Below are positions 1 through 10,400 of a stretch of DNA of 64,000 nucleotides, in pieces; position 1 is the first letter of the stretch; each line of letters opens with the position of its first letter. The position numbers were made by a program, and so were the translations under genes. The stretch comes from Schizophyllum amplum (taxonomy: Eukaryota > Basidiomycota > Agaricomycetes > Agaricales > Schizophyllaceae). Under the pieces are notes generated by a model that worked only from the letters and a program-made list of their open reading frames with translations, ran no database searches and was not told the DNA's origin. The stretch is from the NCBI GenBank assembly GCA_007026445.1, contig VDMD01000068.1:1-64000 (forward strand), written 5' to 3'.

Positions 1-790
1 TCCAACGGGAGCGTAATCTTCCATCCCCCCGCGCACCCTATTTCTATCCACTCCCTTCCCCCTCGCCTGCCCCCCCCTTCGCCCTTCCACCCACGTCTCC
101 CCCTCTCTACCCACATCTACCCCCTCGCCCCGGCTCTGCTCCGTGATCGGAGCCAATGAGAACGAGACACGATGTGCGCGCATGCGTTCGCTTTGTCGCC
201 GTACTCACGGGCACCGTGCGCGGCGTCCGTGCCATGGACGTCCCGAAGGTATTGCGGGGGTCCTGGGATGTAGCTCCCCAGCTGAGGCGAGCTCGGAGCG
301 GCCTGCTCGTAGAGGCGCGTTCACGGCGCGCGGCACTTAATTGTGGCCACAGGGTGCCAGTTGCCTACGGGAGTCGTTTCGCTCTGCGCCGATATACGCG
401 CGGGAGGCGTTGCATGCACGCTCGACGCGCTCGCGGCGGCAGGAAGCGGGGGTTGCGGGGGGCAAGGACGGGGGCGGGACGCGCTGACGCGCGGCGCGGC
501 GGGCGGCGGGGGAAAGCGGCGGGAAGCGCAGGCGGGGAGCACGGGTGCACGCGGCAGCGGGAGGCGGCGGGAAGCGCGGACGTTGGCGGCGGCGGCGTGG
601 CCATATCGGGCATATGAAACGACGGCGGCGACAGCGCGGGTGGTGAGCGGGAGTTGGGACCACGGGCCGCGGGCTATTTGTATGCCGTACACCTCATTTG
701 TATGTATGAAGGGGGGGAATGCCGCAAGCGGCGTGTGCCGAACCTTTTTTTTCGACGCCGGCGGTATATTCCTGGTCGTACCCACTTCGT
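1..790 (-). repeat. Dispersed repeat, copy 1 (uninterrupted, runs off the window start)
   Basis: Read on the minus strand, this stretch matches two separated pieces elsewhere: about 14931-15059 and then 37225-37735. Shared landmarks, in order, are ATACATACAAATG, CTCCCGCTCACC, the CCGCCGCC run, GACGCGCCTCTACGAG, GGCCGCTCCGAGCTCGC and TCTCGTTCTCATTGGCTC-like sequence. The reading frames across it are GC-rich and show no protein-like features, so I call none of them. The repeat class is unknown; a solo LTR or a non-autonomous element are both possible. It matters because it supplies the empty-site relative of the locus into which the 22 kb Ty3 element inserted. Confidence 0.7.
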
Positions 791-791
791 T

Positions 792-1154
792 CTAAGGTTC
801 TACGTATGTACGGTCGTTTATTTCGTGTATTCCCCTCCGAATGAGGTCCAGGGCGTGCTGTTTCCTTCGATCCTTCGCGAGCTCAATGCTGATTTCCTTG
901 ATTGATGCCAAGTCGTGGCAAGCTACAAGGCTGTCGATGTGTCGCAGGAGCAGCTGTTCCCATCCATTGGTGTGGATAGCATGGTGCAGGCATGAGGCTG
1001 CTTGTGTTGTCATAGCGCGGAAGATAGGGCTGGATTTTTCTTCTGATGTCGGTGCCGGTATGCGGTGGTCTTCATTGAAGTCGAACCAGTCCATGAGGCG
1101 GTCGAATTCACCTTCCGACCAACGTCCTCTGACAGCCGAGAAGAGGAATGATCT
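792..1154 (-). CDS. Exon-like coding fragment, unknown protein
   Basis: An open frame of 120 codons plus stop follows an acceptor-like TTGACAG at 1155-1160. The translation starts RSFLFSAVRGRWSEGEFDR, is mixed and protein-like with charged helical segments, and ends HEINDRTYVEP. It lies downstream of the F-box-like frame at 1474-2439 on the same strand and could be its last exon or a separate small gene. No family was recognised. The upstream exon was not found, so the fragment has no confirmed start. Confidence 0.35.
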   Translation of the reverse strand, partial: RSFLFSAVRGRWSEGEFDRLMDWFDFNEDHRIPAPTSEEKSSPIFRAMTTQAASCLHHAIHTNGWEQLLLRHIDSLVACHDLASIKEISIELAKDRRKQHALDLIRRGIHEINDRTYVEP

Positions 1155-1473
1155 CTGTCAAGGGGCTGTCAGGCGGACTAAATGTTAAGAACATGGTACG
1201 CACCATGACCGCGTACTTCTTGGCTTCGAATGGTGCCGTTGATGCCGAGCTAAGCGTTCGTGCTTATGACAGTCAGTGTGCGCGCTCTCTTACTACGGCG
1301 TGGAGGTCGAAGCTTACAGGCGTCGCTATTGCCGAGGAACTCACATAATGACGCGTGTAGCAACTGCAGGCGGGTGGGCAGGAACCTCTCGCTCATTCTT
1401 CTGCATGGGAGGTGGAAGCAAGCAATGACAGTGGCGTGTTGACATTTTTCCGCTACGTATGCTTGGCAGGGTG

Positions 1474-2439
1474 CTATATATATTCAAGGGCCATTCCACC
1501 GAAGCCATCTCTACGCTGCTCCCACACCGTAACCCTGTTCACTCCACTCGCAGCGACGGCCTGTGCACCATGACCTAAATTGCCTGCAATTCTGATCGAG
1601 AGGCAGTGTTGGTCTTGGAAAGACCGCACTGCCCAACATTCCAGCTCTCCTTTTGTAAACCGGGGGTCGTGTGGCATACAGTGGTCGGCGTTCACCGGGC
1701 GCCAGCCCCTCTCGGCATATTTCAGCAACAAACGACCATCTGCAAGCGGTCCATTCGTGGAGCAGTTGACCTTATCCAGCAACGTCGCACGAGGGTAGAG
1801 GCAGACGATCGAGTCGTGTGTGATATAGTTCATAACAGCAGCTGTAGGGCGTGTCAGCGAGTGAAAGGCAGACACAAAATGGCGCCCCTCACTGCAGTGG
1901 AAGCGCAGTAGGCAGGTGCGTGGCTCGTCAACGCACAGAATGACCTGAATCTTCCGTGCGGACGACGTGTAGAAGTCGAGGACGGTGATGGCCCCGCACG
2001 TGCTGTAGTCGGATGAAAGGACGCAATCGTTGATCTGGCGGCGTCGAATGTTTACTTCGCTGGTAAGGTCGGCGTGTTGTGTGTTGCGAGCGGCATATGT
2101 AAATTTGTTGGTTGACGTGAGGAAATTGAATAATGCGCTGAGGTCGCAGTTGATGTCGACGTAGATGTCTAAGTCGTGGGGCGTGAATTGCTCGTGTGAG
2201 AGCAGTTTGAGGACGGTGGAGCCGGATACAACGGCGCCTGTGCGCAGCTGGACGGCGCGGAACGCATAGTACAGTTGAGGTGGGAAGAAGTGCCGCAGGA
2301 CCTTGCTGGGGTTGTAATCGACGGCAAGGAAGAGGTTCGTGAGGGCGTTGAACCGGTGGCAGAGCTGTCGACAGCGTACGAGCGTCCGCATATCCAAGCA
2401 CTTGAAGAACGTGCTAAATAGCGGGCCGCGGTCAGGCCT
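1474..2439 (-). CDS. F-box-like protein, N-terminus incomplete
   Basis: The frame is open from a TGA at 2440-2442 down to a stop at 1474, about 320 codons. The first residues (LFSTFFKCLDMRTLVRCRQL, then CHRFNAL) look like the second half of an F-box, the motif that docks substrate receptors to Skp1 in SCF ubiquitin ligases. The body, with SGSTVLKLL and PHDLDIYVD, resembles the nucleotidyltransferase-like region found in many Agaricomycete F-box-type proteins. No ATG precedes the F-box part in frame, so an upstream exon is missed or the 5' end is lost. Substrate unknown. The call as F-box-like is moderate; the exact extent is not settled. Confidence 0.5.
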   Translation of the reverse strand, partial: RPDRGPLFSTFFKCLDMRTLVRCRQLCHRFNALTNLFLAVDYNPSKVLRHFFPPQLYYAFRAVQLRTGAVVSGSTVLKLLSHEQFTPHDLDIYVDINCDLSALFNFLTSTNKFTYAARNTQHADLTSEVNIRRRQINDCVLSSDYSTCGAITVLDFYTSSARKIQVILCVDEPRTCLLRFHCSEGRHFVSAFHSLTRPTAAVMNYITHDSIVCLYPRATLLDKVNCSTNGPLADGRLLLKYAERGWRPVNADHCMPHDPRFTKGELECWAVRSFQDQHCLSIRIAGNLGHGAQAVAASGVNRVTVWEQRRDGFGGMALEYI

Positions 2440-3300
2440 TCACGCACATGTTAGGGTTTTCTTCGAATGGCTCGGTAGATGCTCACAGAAAGGCATTGCC
2501 CGCCATGGTGTACAGCGAAGGGCGTCGAGGGAGGGTAAAGGTGAAGGGGGCTGATATTCAAGGGTTATCCACGGCTCGGCTAAGATAGGGGGTATGCATG
2601 GGTGTGGGGCTTTGCCGATTGCGATATCGTATGCGGTATGTTATGATCGTCTGTTATCGCGACGAGCGTGGGGGAAGTGGGAGATGTTATGGGCAGCGGC
2701 ATGCAGGTGGGCGTGGGCGGGCGTGTATGTATGCTGGAAAGGATAGCTTGCAGTGGACGCGAGAATGGGTGGGTATGCGACGAAAAGGCTGATGGTCATG
2801 AGCAACGGTAAAGGGCGGGGAGATTCAGCACGCACGAGGAGTGCGCAGACGAGTCCGTTGGTAGCGCCATAGGTAAGCATGTCTCTTCGACGATGTCCTC
2901 TTTGTGGGGGGAAACTGCAGAAGGTCAGGCGAAGCGTGTTATGGGCATCCGTGATGCGTACTGCGTGCGTTTGTGGAAAAGACGATGTTGGGGGGTGAAT
3001 GTTGCGACATGGCGGGAGTGCGTGCTGAAGGCGTATGGGAAAGGGTGATGGGCCGAAAAGTCGCGCCTGAAGCGAGCGGTCAAGGATGGTGGATCGTACT
3101 GGGATCGTAGGGGCTGGACGTGTATGTGACGTGTGGCGCGTGACGCGTAACGTTGCAGGGTGCGCCTCTCGACAGTAAAAGTTTACGTCGTTCGGTCTGA
3201 GGATTGGGGTGGCAGCTGTTGGGGCACGGCGGCGCGCGCCCCTGTCCGTCGTTGTGTGCGCATCATATTATAAATCAATGTTTTATTTTGCGCCGGTAAA
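2440..3300. other. Non-coding stretch between F-box-like gene and TET/JBP gene
   Basis: I see no convincing gene, RNA or repeat here. The short open frames are low-complexity G-rich reading on the plus strand. The right end presumably contains the promoter of the TET/JBP gene. Confidence 0.4.
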
Positions 3301-3308
3301 GACGTCTG

Positions 3309-3316
3309 CATATAAA
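3309..3316 (+). promoter_or_regulatory. TATA-like box of the TET/JBP gene
   Basis: ATATAAAA lies about 45 bp upstream of the chosen ATG at 3359. The spacing to the ATG allows only a short 5' leader. It supports, but does not prove, the start chosen for the downstream gene. Confidence 0.35.
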
Positions 3317-3358
3317 ATGCACGCCGCCTTAGGCGCTCGTCACGTTCCTTTTCAGGCC

Positions 3359-5650
3359 ATGTCATCCTCCCTCCCGCGCCGTCCTCGTTCTGTCTCTGTG
3401 CATGCTCAGCGTACCGGTGGTAGCGACGGTCACGCTACGATTGAGCGTTGCATGTCCCCGGACTCAGTACGTCCCCGAAAGGCGTATGTTCTCATCACGA
3501 CGCGTCCGCCGAAGCGAGCCCGGACGGCAGCGGCAGACATTACCGCAGAGAGTACGTCGTATGCAGGCGCCTTACAGGCGGTGCTGAGGATCCTTAGCAG
3601 CGTGCTATGATAGCGACGACAGCTCCAGCTCTGTGGGCGATGGCGGCGGCAGCGACTACGTTCCATGCGAGTCGGACGACAGTGACGGTGACGGTGAATG
3701 GGTGCCTCCTCCGCGGAAGCGGAAGGGTCCCTATGGGCCACCGTGTACACCCGCGCGGCGAGGGCGGACGAAGGGCGGCGAGGCCAATGCCGATCCAGGT
3801 GTGTGGCCCAACTGACGGTCTGCACCGATGCTTACCCTTCCTTAGCACCACCCGCTGCTGTTCTGGCTACGCACCTCCTGTCGAACTTTGGCCAGCCCAA
3901 GTCGGGTACGTCCTTTGTCACCACCACGCATCCCACCAGCATTCCATAGGGGCGTGCGTGCGGGATCATCTACCTTTCCCGTCCGACCCTGGACCTCATT
4001 CCCAGCATCCCGCCCGACCCTGGGCCACCCCTCGCCCGCACGCGCGCCTTGACTGGAACCCCCCCCTCTCCTCTCCGCCGCCGTGGTACATGCCGACGCT
4101 GACTACGCCCTAGCTTTCGGACACGTGACCGCGCCAAGGGCGCCGGCCGAAGAAGGCGGGCGTATACGGCCGAGCGCACCCTTTGAGCTCGAAGACGTCT
4201 TTCAGAGGGCGGGTGAGTTGGGGGACGATACCGGGTCGCTGCACAGCGTCGAGTCGAGGGCACCGTCACCGGAGCCGAGATCGGAGCCCCGTCGGATGCC
4301 CAGCGTCTTCGACGCCATCCCGAAGCTCGCGACGTACTGGGTGGGCAATTACGTTGCCCAGCAGACGCTTGTTCCCAACCGCGGGCACATCGTTCACACC
4401 CCGCTCATGCGTATCCCCGGCCCCCCAACCGCAACCCGGAACCACCGCAACGCTGTGCGCGCCGTGCTGCGTGCGAGCAACGGCGGTGTCAAGGCGATCG
4501 CCTCGCGGAAGGCGCGGCAGTCGGAGGTCGACGTCGTGAGGTCTACCCATAGCCTCCCACTGGGCGTAATGACGTCGACGGGGTGGACTGCACGTACACA
4601 GGTCGGTGCGGGAGACCTGGGTGCCGCTCATCTGAAGCTGCGTCTTATCCCATGGAATGGAAGGTGAGCACGGTGTTGTGAGATGTCCGACCGGGGCCTT
4701 TAATGCGTATGCAGGGACACACTCACGCTCACGGATGACGCCAGACGCCTGGTTGTGAAGTGCGTCGGGCATCCGGACGACGCCAACTGGCAGTCAGACG
4801 TTCTGGATGAGGTCGGCGCACGGATGGCGATGATGGCATCGCTGGTGAAGGTTCCCCAGAAGAGTGCGCAGGACCGTCGAGGGAACTTGGGCGCGATCAA
4901 CTTCGGGATTGCATTCGGACGGGGGCAGCAGGTCTGTAGCTTTCCACCAACGTGTAAAGGCACCGTCTTGATGTTTGCTGCAGGAGCCGGGCAACTTGCG
5001 TGTTGATCCTCACAACGACGCCATTATCCGGGCAGCCATCAGGGAGCCGTGCTTCGAGCGTCTCACCGGCCATTGTGACTGTACGTTTCGCTTGAAATTG
5101 CATCTGTGGCCGGCCTGACCCGTTTTTAGCTGTTATGAAGGCGGGGTGGCAGGGCATGCACGACCTTTACGAATACACCCTTGACCACTTGCTCGCTGAG
5201 TGTCCATGGCTGTTGCGCAACTTCAAACATTCCGTAATGGCGTGTTCGACGTTCAACTTTGGTCCGCGGTCGGTTTCCAACCCGCACCGTGATACGCAGA
5301 ACCTGGCCTTTGGGCTTTGCATGGTGCATGCGCAGGGTAAGTACAACCCCGACTACTACGGCCAGCTTGCGCTTTGGGACTTGGGCGTCGCCATTCGCTT
5401 TCCGCCTGGGGCGACCATCATATTTCCGTCGGCGCTCATCACGCATTCGAATGGAGCCATAGGTCCCAACGATGTCCGATACTCGTTTACCCAGTATTTT
5501 TCGGGCCATCTTTTTAGGTGGGTATACAATGGAGGGCGCACGGATAAGGTGGCGCAGGCGGGGTATACTCAGTTGGATTGGGTGACGTATGAAGGGGATA
5601 AGGAGCGGCGCAGGCGCTTCGGCGCAGCTATGTTTCCAGTGGTGTCTTAG
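3359..5650 (+). CDS. TET/JBP-type 2-oxoglutarate/Fe(II) dioxygenase, multi-exon
   Basis: The last three exons (4715-4931, 4984-5080, 5130-5650) join in consistent phase across 52 and 49 bp introns. They encode the double-stranded beta-helix core of the TET/JBP family: the HxD iron ligands in NPHRDTQN, the distal histidine in PSALITHSN, and the 2-oxoglutarate arginine in RYSFTQYF. The family oxidises 5-methylcytosine or thymine in DNA; the exact base used by the fungal proteins cannot be read here. Upstream exons 3359-3551, 3598-3798 and 3846-3905 also join in phase and give a Ser/Asp-rich and then basic N-terminus ending in an NLS-like RKRKGP stretch. Exons between 3950 and 4663 are uncertain because two competing frames look protein-like. 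All catalytic residues are present. The gene is convergent with the 426-residue gene at 5804-7286. Confidence 0.75.
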
Positions 5651-5803
5651 GCATGCGTAGCGTACGTTATTGAAGGCGTTATAGGGCTCTATACAGCTGC
5701 TTTGTTCACCGCTCTTACGCTGCATGAGCTGTGCAAACATTACAGGATATAGGTATGGAGCATTTGGATATTGTGGGCATGTATAAGGGCTGTACAGATT
5801 ACG

Positions 5804-7286
5804 CTACTTCTTCAAAGCAGTCTCTTCGGCAGCGAGGTCGAGGTCAAGGGCAGGCGCCTTGCGCTTCTTGATGGCCTTGTGCGGGCTCTTGATGACTTCG
5901 GGTGGGCGCTGGGACATCGTGAGCTGGTCGGTAGCGCGTAAGAAAGGTGGCACGTACCAGCCCAACGAAGAGGAGGTCAACGATGCGGAAGTCCCACAAA
6001 ACCTTTGACCCCTTGCGCGATACGAACGCCTAACAAAAGAGATGGGCGAGCATGACAGGGACAACGGGCACCGCTCACCCTTGGTGCAACGACGGCACGG
6101 TAGATTGCAGCTTTGTCGACGTCATGCGCGTCGTGGAATGAGATGCGGAACGAATCCGCAGGTTTCTCAGGGTTGCGGACGTAGACAGCAGGAATGCGAT
6201 TGTACTTGAGGTCCGCAGCAGTCCCCAATGCGCGCAGCGTGCCGTACGGGTCAACGTACTCGCTGCCATAGCCATCCTGTTGCGCGATCAGCAAGGGAGG
6301 TGGAAGAGGGAGATTGCAAAGGACGTACGTCGCCGTGTTTGTTCTTCGGGATGAAGACGGGGCGTCTGCCTGACAGCCACATGCTCTTGTTAGGGCTGTT
6401 GTAAGGGTCGTTGTCCATCGTCTTTCCCCCCATCTTCGCTATGTATTGCTGAAGTTGTGTGAGCGAGGGCTGAGCATGTAGAGGACAAAGGATGGCGCAC
6501 GCGGTAACAGTCATTGATGGAGGTGTACGCGTCCTTTGCCATGCTCTCGGCCCTACCAACGGGAATGCCGGAAATGGACCAGTCACCGCTGCGTGGGTTG
6601 TACGAAGTGAAGGCTGACTCAAAGCTGGGGCGTGGAGGTTGGACGTAAGCATGCGAAAGGGAAGGAAGGGGTATGGCAAACATTTGTGTGGTCCAGACCT
6701 TATCGCCTGCATAGGACGTTTTCGTCCACGAGTTGTACATCTTCGACTTGACGCAGGTGACGTTGTGAGGCGTATTGCCTTCCTGATACCCCTCTCGAAC
6801 GACGCTGCCGTCCGGTCCGTTGTTGAACGCCCATGTTGCGCGTGGAGCAAGAACAACGCTGAAGTGCAGGCGCTGCTCTCTGAGTGTAGACATGTTAACA
6901 CGGAGGCATGGGCAGCGGGGTAGCACGCACCCCTTGTGTATGTAGAACCCGCCGTCGTCCTCCAGTACAGGAACACACGTCTCAAGGACAGCAGCCATAT
7001 TGTTGTTGCCGAGTACCGTGCCGTCGTCAAGAACAAAATGCGTGAGCTGCTCAACGGCGGCATCGATCTGCGTCTGCGTCAGAATGGGCAGGATGTTGTT
7101 CACCTCTGTCGCGGAGAGGAGGGTGCAGTCGTCTTCGTCGGAAGCGTCGCTGTCGCGGTCGCCAGGAATGTCGTGAGGGATGTCCTCAACGCCAAGCTCG
7201 GTGGGCGTGCTTGAGGGGGGGCGGGAGCGGGGGGCGTTCAAGGGACGGCCTGTATCCGGCATGGTGTCGTATCCGTCCTCGGACAT
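5804..7286 (-). CDS. Unrecognised 426-residue protein, five exons
   Basis: Exons 7286-6501, 6448-6329, 6276-6079, 6029-5958 and 5908-5804 are separated by introns of 52, 52, 49 and 49 bp. All are phase 0, with donors GTGCGC, GTACGT, GTGAGC and GTACGT. The product begins MSEDGYDTMPDTGRP, has an acidic N-terminus with repeated Asp/Glu, a well-ordered middle (PTHNV-like through VRNPEKPADSFRISFHDAHD) and a Lys-rich tail (PHKAIKKRKAP) that may be a nuclear signal. I recognise no catalytic motif. It lies 155 bp from the Helitron Rep-helicase stop on the same strand and 153 bp from the end of the convergent TET/JBP gene, so Helitron cargo is possible. The phase-consistent splicing argues strongly that it is a real gene; its function is open. 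Confidence 0.7.
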
Positions 7287-7441
7287 AGCTGGCGGTGAAG
7301 AGGGAGGATAGAAGCAGGGGAAAGGACGCAAACTGACTGTCTCGGCAAAGGAGATGTGTGCTATATGTACGGAGTTATGGCTCACAATTAGGAATACAGG
7401 ACATCGTGCAGGTGGAGCGATTCTGAAGAGCGCGCCCCAAA

Positions 7442-10400
7442 TCAGGCGGAGAGAAGGGAGGGGTCCATGGGAAATCTTGAGTAGTACCAGTCCAAACGGG
7501 TTTGCGCCTGCGCAGCAGTTGCTTTGCCTAGCGTATCGGTGCGCTTCAGCTCATGACGTAGTTCCTGCGAGATGTGGGTCTTGATCTTAGAGATGTTGAA
7601 GGGCCGCAGGATGCAAAGACCTTTGAGGGAACGAACACGCGACAGCATGACATACGCACTTTGGATGGATCGACAGCTGGCCAGGTCTATGCATGCAGCA
7701 TGCAGAGAGCGTCCTTGAGAGTTGTGGGATGTGAATGCAAATGCGGGGATGAGCGGGAGCTGGACGCGTGTAGCAGTATAGACCTTCTCTGAATTTGGCA
7801 GGCTGAATTTGATAGTTTTTGAGATAGGCTTCAGGACAACGTGATGGGGATGTGACGAATGGACGCCGCCGTCAAATCCAGGGAAGTTAACTGTGGCGGA
7901 TACGGCATATCGTCTGCCTTCGCGCTCGTCGTAGGTTATGGATACAAGCGTACCAAGGCTGCCTTTCGAGAGGCCGAGCTCTGTGGCAATATTCTCCGTT
8001 CCAAAGACGGGCATCCCAGGGATGTACGGAACTCTGCCACCGAGATCATCGGCTTGCTTGACGGGGATGCGCCAGGCCGCTTCGGCAGCCACGCCTTGGA
8101 GGATTTGGCGATTGTTCCCTTTCCCGCGTGTATCGACTGCGTAGTATACCGAAAAGCTCTGATTCGTTGCATCAGCGAAGGCACGGGCACAGTGCATGTT
8201 ATGTGCGTCGCGCGCGGCGTTTGTGTATGTTATTAGGGGGCAGGCGTGGGAGGGGTTATTGACCCATCGGGAAATGTCTATCAAAGCCCTTGTTTCTGCG
8301 CCACATGCCGGGTTGGAAAGGACATGCCTATCGAGCACAGCTTTATCAGCTTCGGTGCAGGTGCCAGTTCGAAGGCGCTGGAGGATGTCGATAAGCAGAT
8401 CGTCGCCCTTCTGGCGCATGATTTCAGTCAAGACAACGACGTGGGTCACCTGATGCCAAGCCTGCACGCCTTTCACCTTGAGCTGTGTTGCTTCGTTCAG
8501 AGCATTGAGATTGTGGGAGTCGTAGCATCGCACAAGCTCACGATCAAATACAGGAGAAGAGCCTGGGGGGGGAAGCTGTGCAGGATCGCCACAAAAGACG
8601 GTGTTAAGCCCGCCGAAGACATGCTCGGCGTTTCCTTTCGCAATGCTGCAGTTCTCAGAAAGGATGCTGATATCTTTCGCGCTCATGAAATAGATCTCAT
8701 CAACAACCAGGGTTTTCAGCATTGCAAAGCGTGACTCAAGGGCCTCGCGAATTTTGGATCCACCTGCGGTACGCGCCAAAAGGTTTTTCCGTGAGACACA
8801 AAGTGCGGCCTCTGAGTGTATTGTGCAGCCTCCAATGTCGCTAGCAACAACTCCAGTAGGTGCTGTCAGGCGGAATTCCTCTGTACGCTGGATTTCTTTG
8901 TGAAACTCAGTCCAAGCTTCGAAGATACGGGACTTTCCGGTGCCCCCAGGCCCCGTGACCAACAGTCGCAGTGGTTCGGCTGATGGGCCGGAACTCGTTG
9001 GCTGCCCCACGTTATCCGCCAAGAGTAGAAAGGCGAGGGCTTGGCGGCTGTTGAGCTGATGCTTGGCGATTAGTGTGACTGCAAGCTGCTGCCATAGGTG
9101 AAGCTGTTGCCATGGCCTGTCGTTGGGGTGGTACCGCATATAGAGCTCCTTGCTTTTATTGATCTCGCTTTGTATGTCAGTAGTGAAAGGTAAGGGTACG
9201 TTGAGAGAGCGTCGGCGTTCACGAATGGAGTCATCGCTTGAGCGTGCTGTTCTTTCGTTCCGAGCATCAATAAGGGCCTGTTTACGGCGCTGGATATCAA
9301 GTGCAGCCTTTTCAGCGTTGAAACGATCGTCTGCAGATGCAGGCCTACTCGACCCTTCATCTTGTAGTGCGGGATCTGCAGACGACGCATGATGTGTGCT
9401 CGGTGGCGTATAGAAGCCTTGGGCCTTTGCGGTCTCAACAATGAGGTATACATCAGGTGGCATTTCGTCCAACGGTTGCACTTGCTCATTATCGTGATCA
9501 GTGATAGCTTGCATGGCCTCGTCCCATTCAGGATCATAGCTGTTGTCGTTGGGGTCGTCTGTGGTGTGCCCGACTGCAGCGCTGATATTCAACTCGGCAA
9601 GACGGCGCCGCCTTAATTCAGTATAGTCATGTTTGGCGTCTTTTGACTGATGGAGGAGCTGCATGTTGTCAATGACCTTCAGAGAGGACATGGGCGCATT
9701 TAAGCGCCACGCATCATACTCTGTCTCCCATGCTGTAGCTGGATGCTTTAGCGGCGAATCGAGACAGCGCAACCAAGGCTTGAAAAGAGCAAGCATTGTG
9801 GCAGCATGGCGTTCTTGGTCTACAACAGAATCACTCCTTGGAACAGCATATCCAATAAGCACAGGAATACGGGGCTTCTCATTGTCCGTAACCTCCTTCA
9901 AACAGTGGGTAGCGTGCTGAGGATGCTCTGGCTGGAAGCGCAAATATGTTTTTGTCTGTGTCTTCGATTTTGGAAGCTTCTCTTTTGCATACAGTCGCAT
10001 GAGATCCCATGCGCATACATCCTCCAGCTCTGATGGGCGGTAGACTATATCGGCGAAGAGCCTGTTGAGCGGTGGGGAGGAGTCGTCCTCATTTACATCG
10101 GTGCTGGCACGATTTTGCCCGAGATTAGCTTGGGACAGAATTATATACGGCGAATTATCGCCATCCTCATCATTGTCATTTGGTAGAATGGGCAAGGCGG
10201 TATCTTCAGCAGCATTCAACGCAGCGTCTTCCTCACGTGGATGTTCATTGAGGAGGGTGATGTGCGTAAGCGGGTCTGGCGGAGAGCCCGTGTTTTCAAC
10301 ATCGGAAGCAGGTCTATACCTAAAGAGGTCAGGCGATATCTGTCTTAACATTCCTGACCAAAAGAACGTAGGGTAGGAGCGGTTTGTATAATAGGAAGGC

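Noticed and set aside
156..785. Overlapping frames of 108-154 codons on both strands
   Set aside because: They arise from a GC-rich repeat that also occurs at 14931-15059 and 37225-37735; none has protein-like features.
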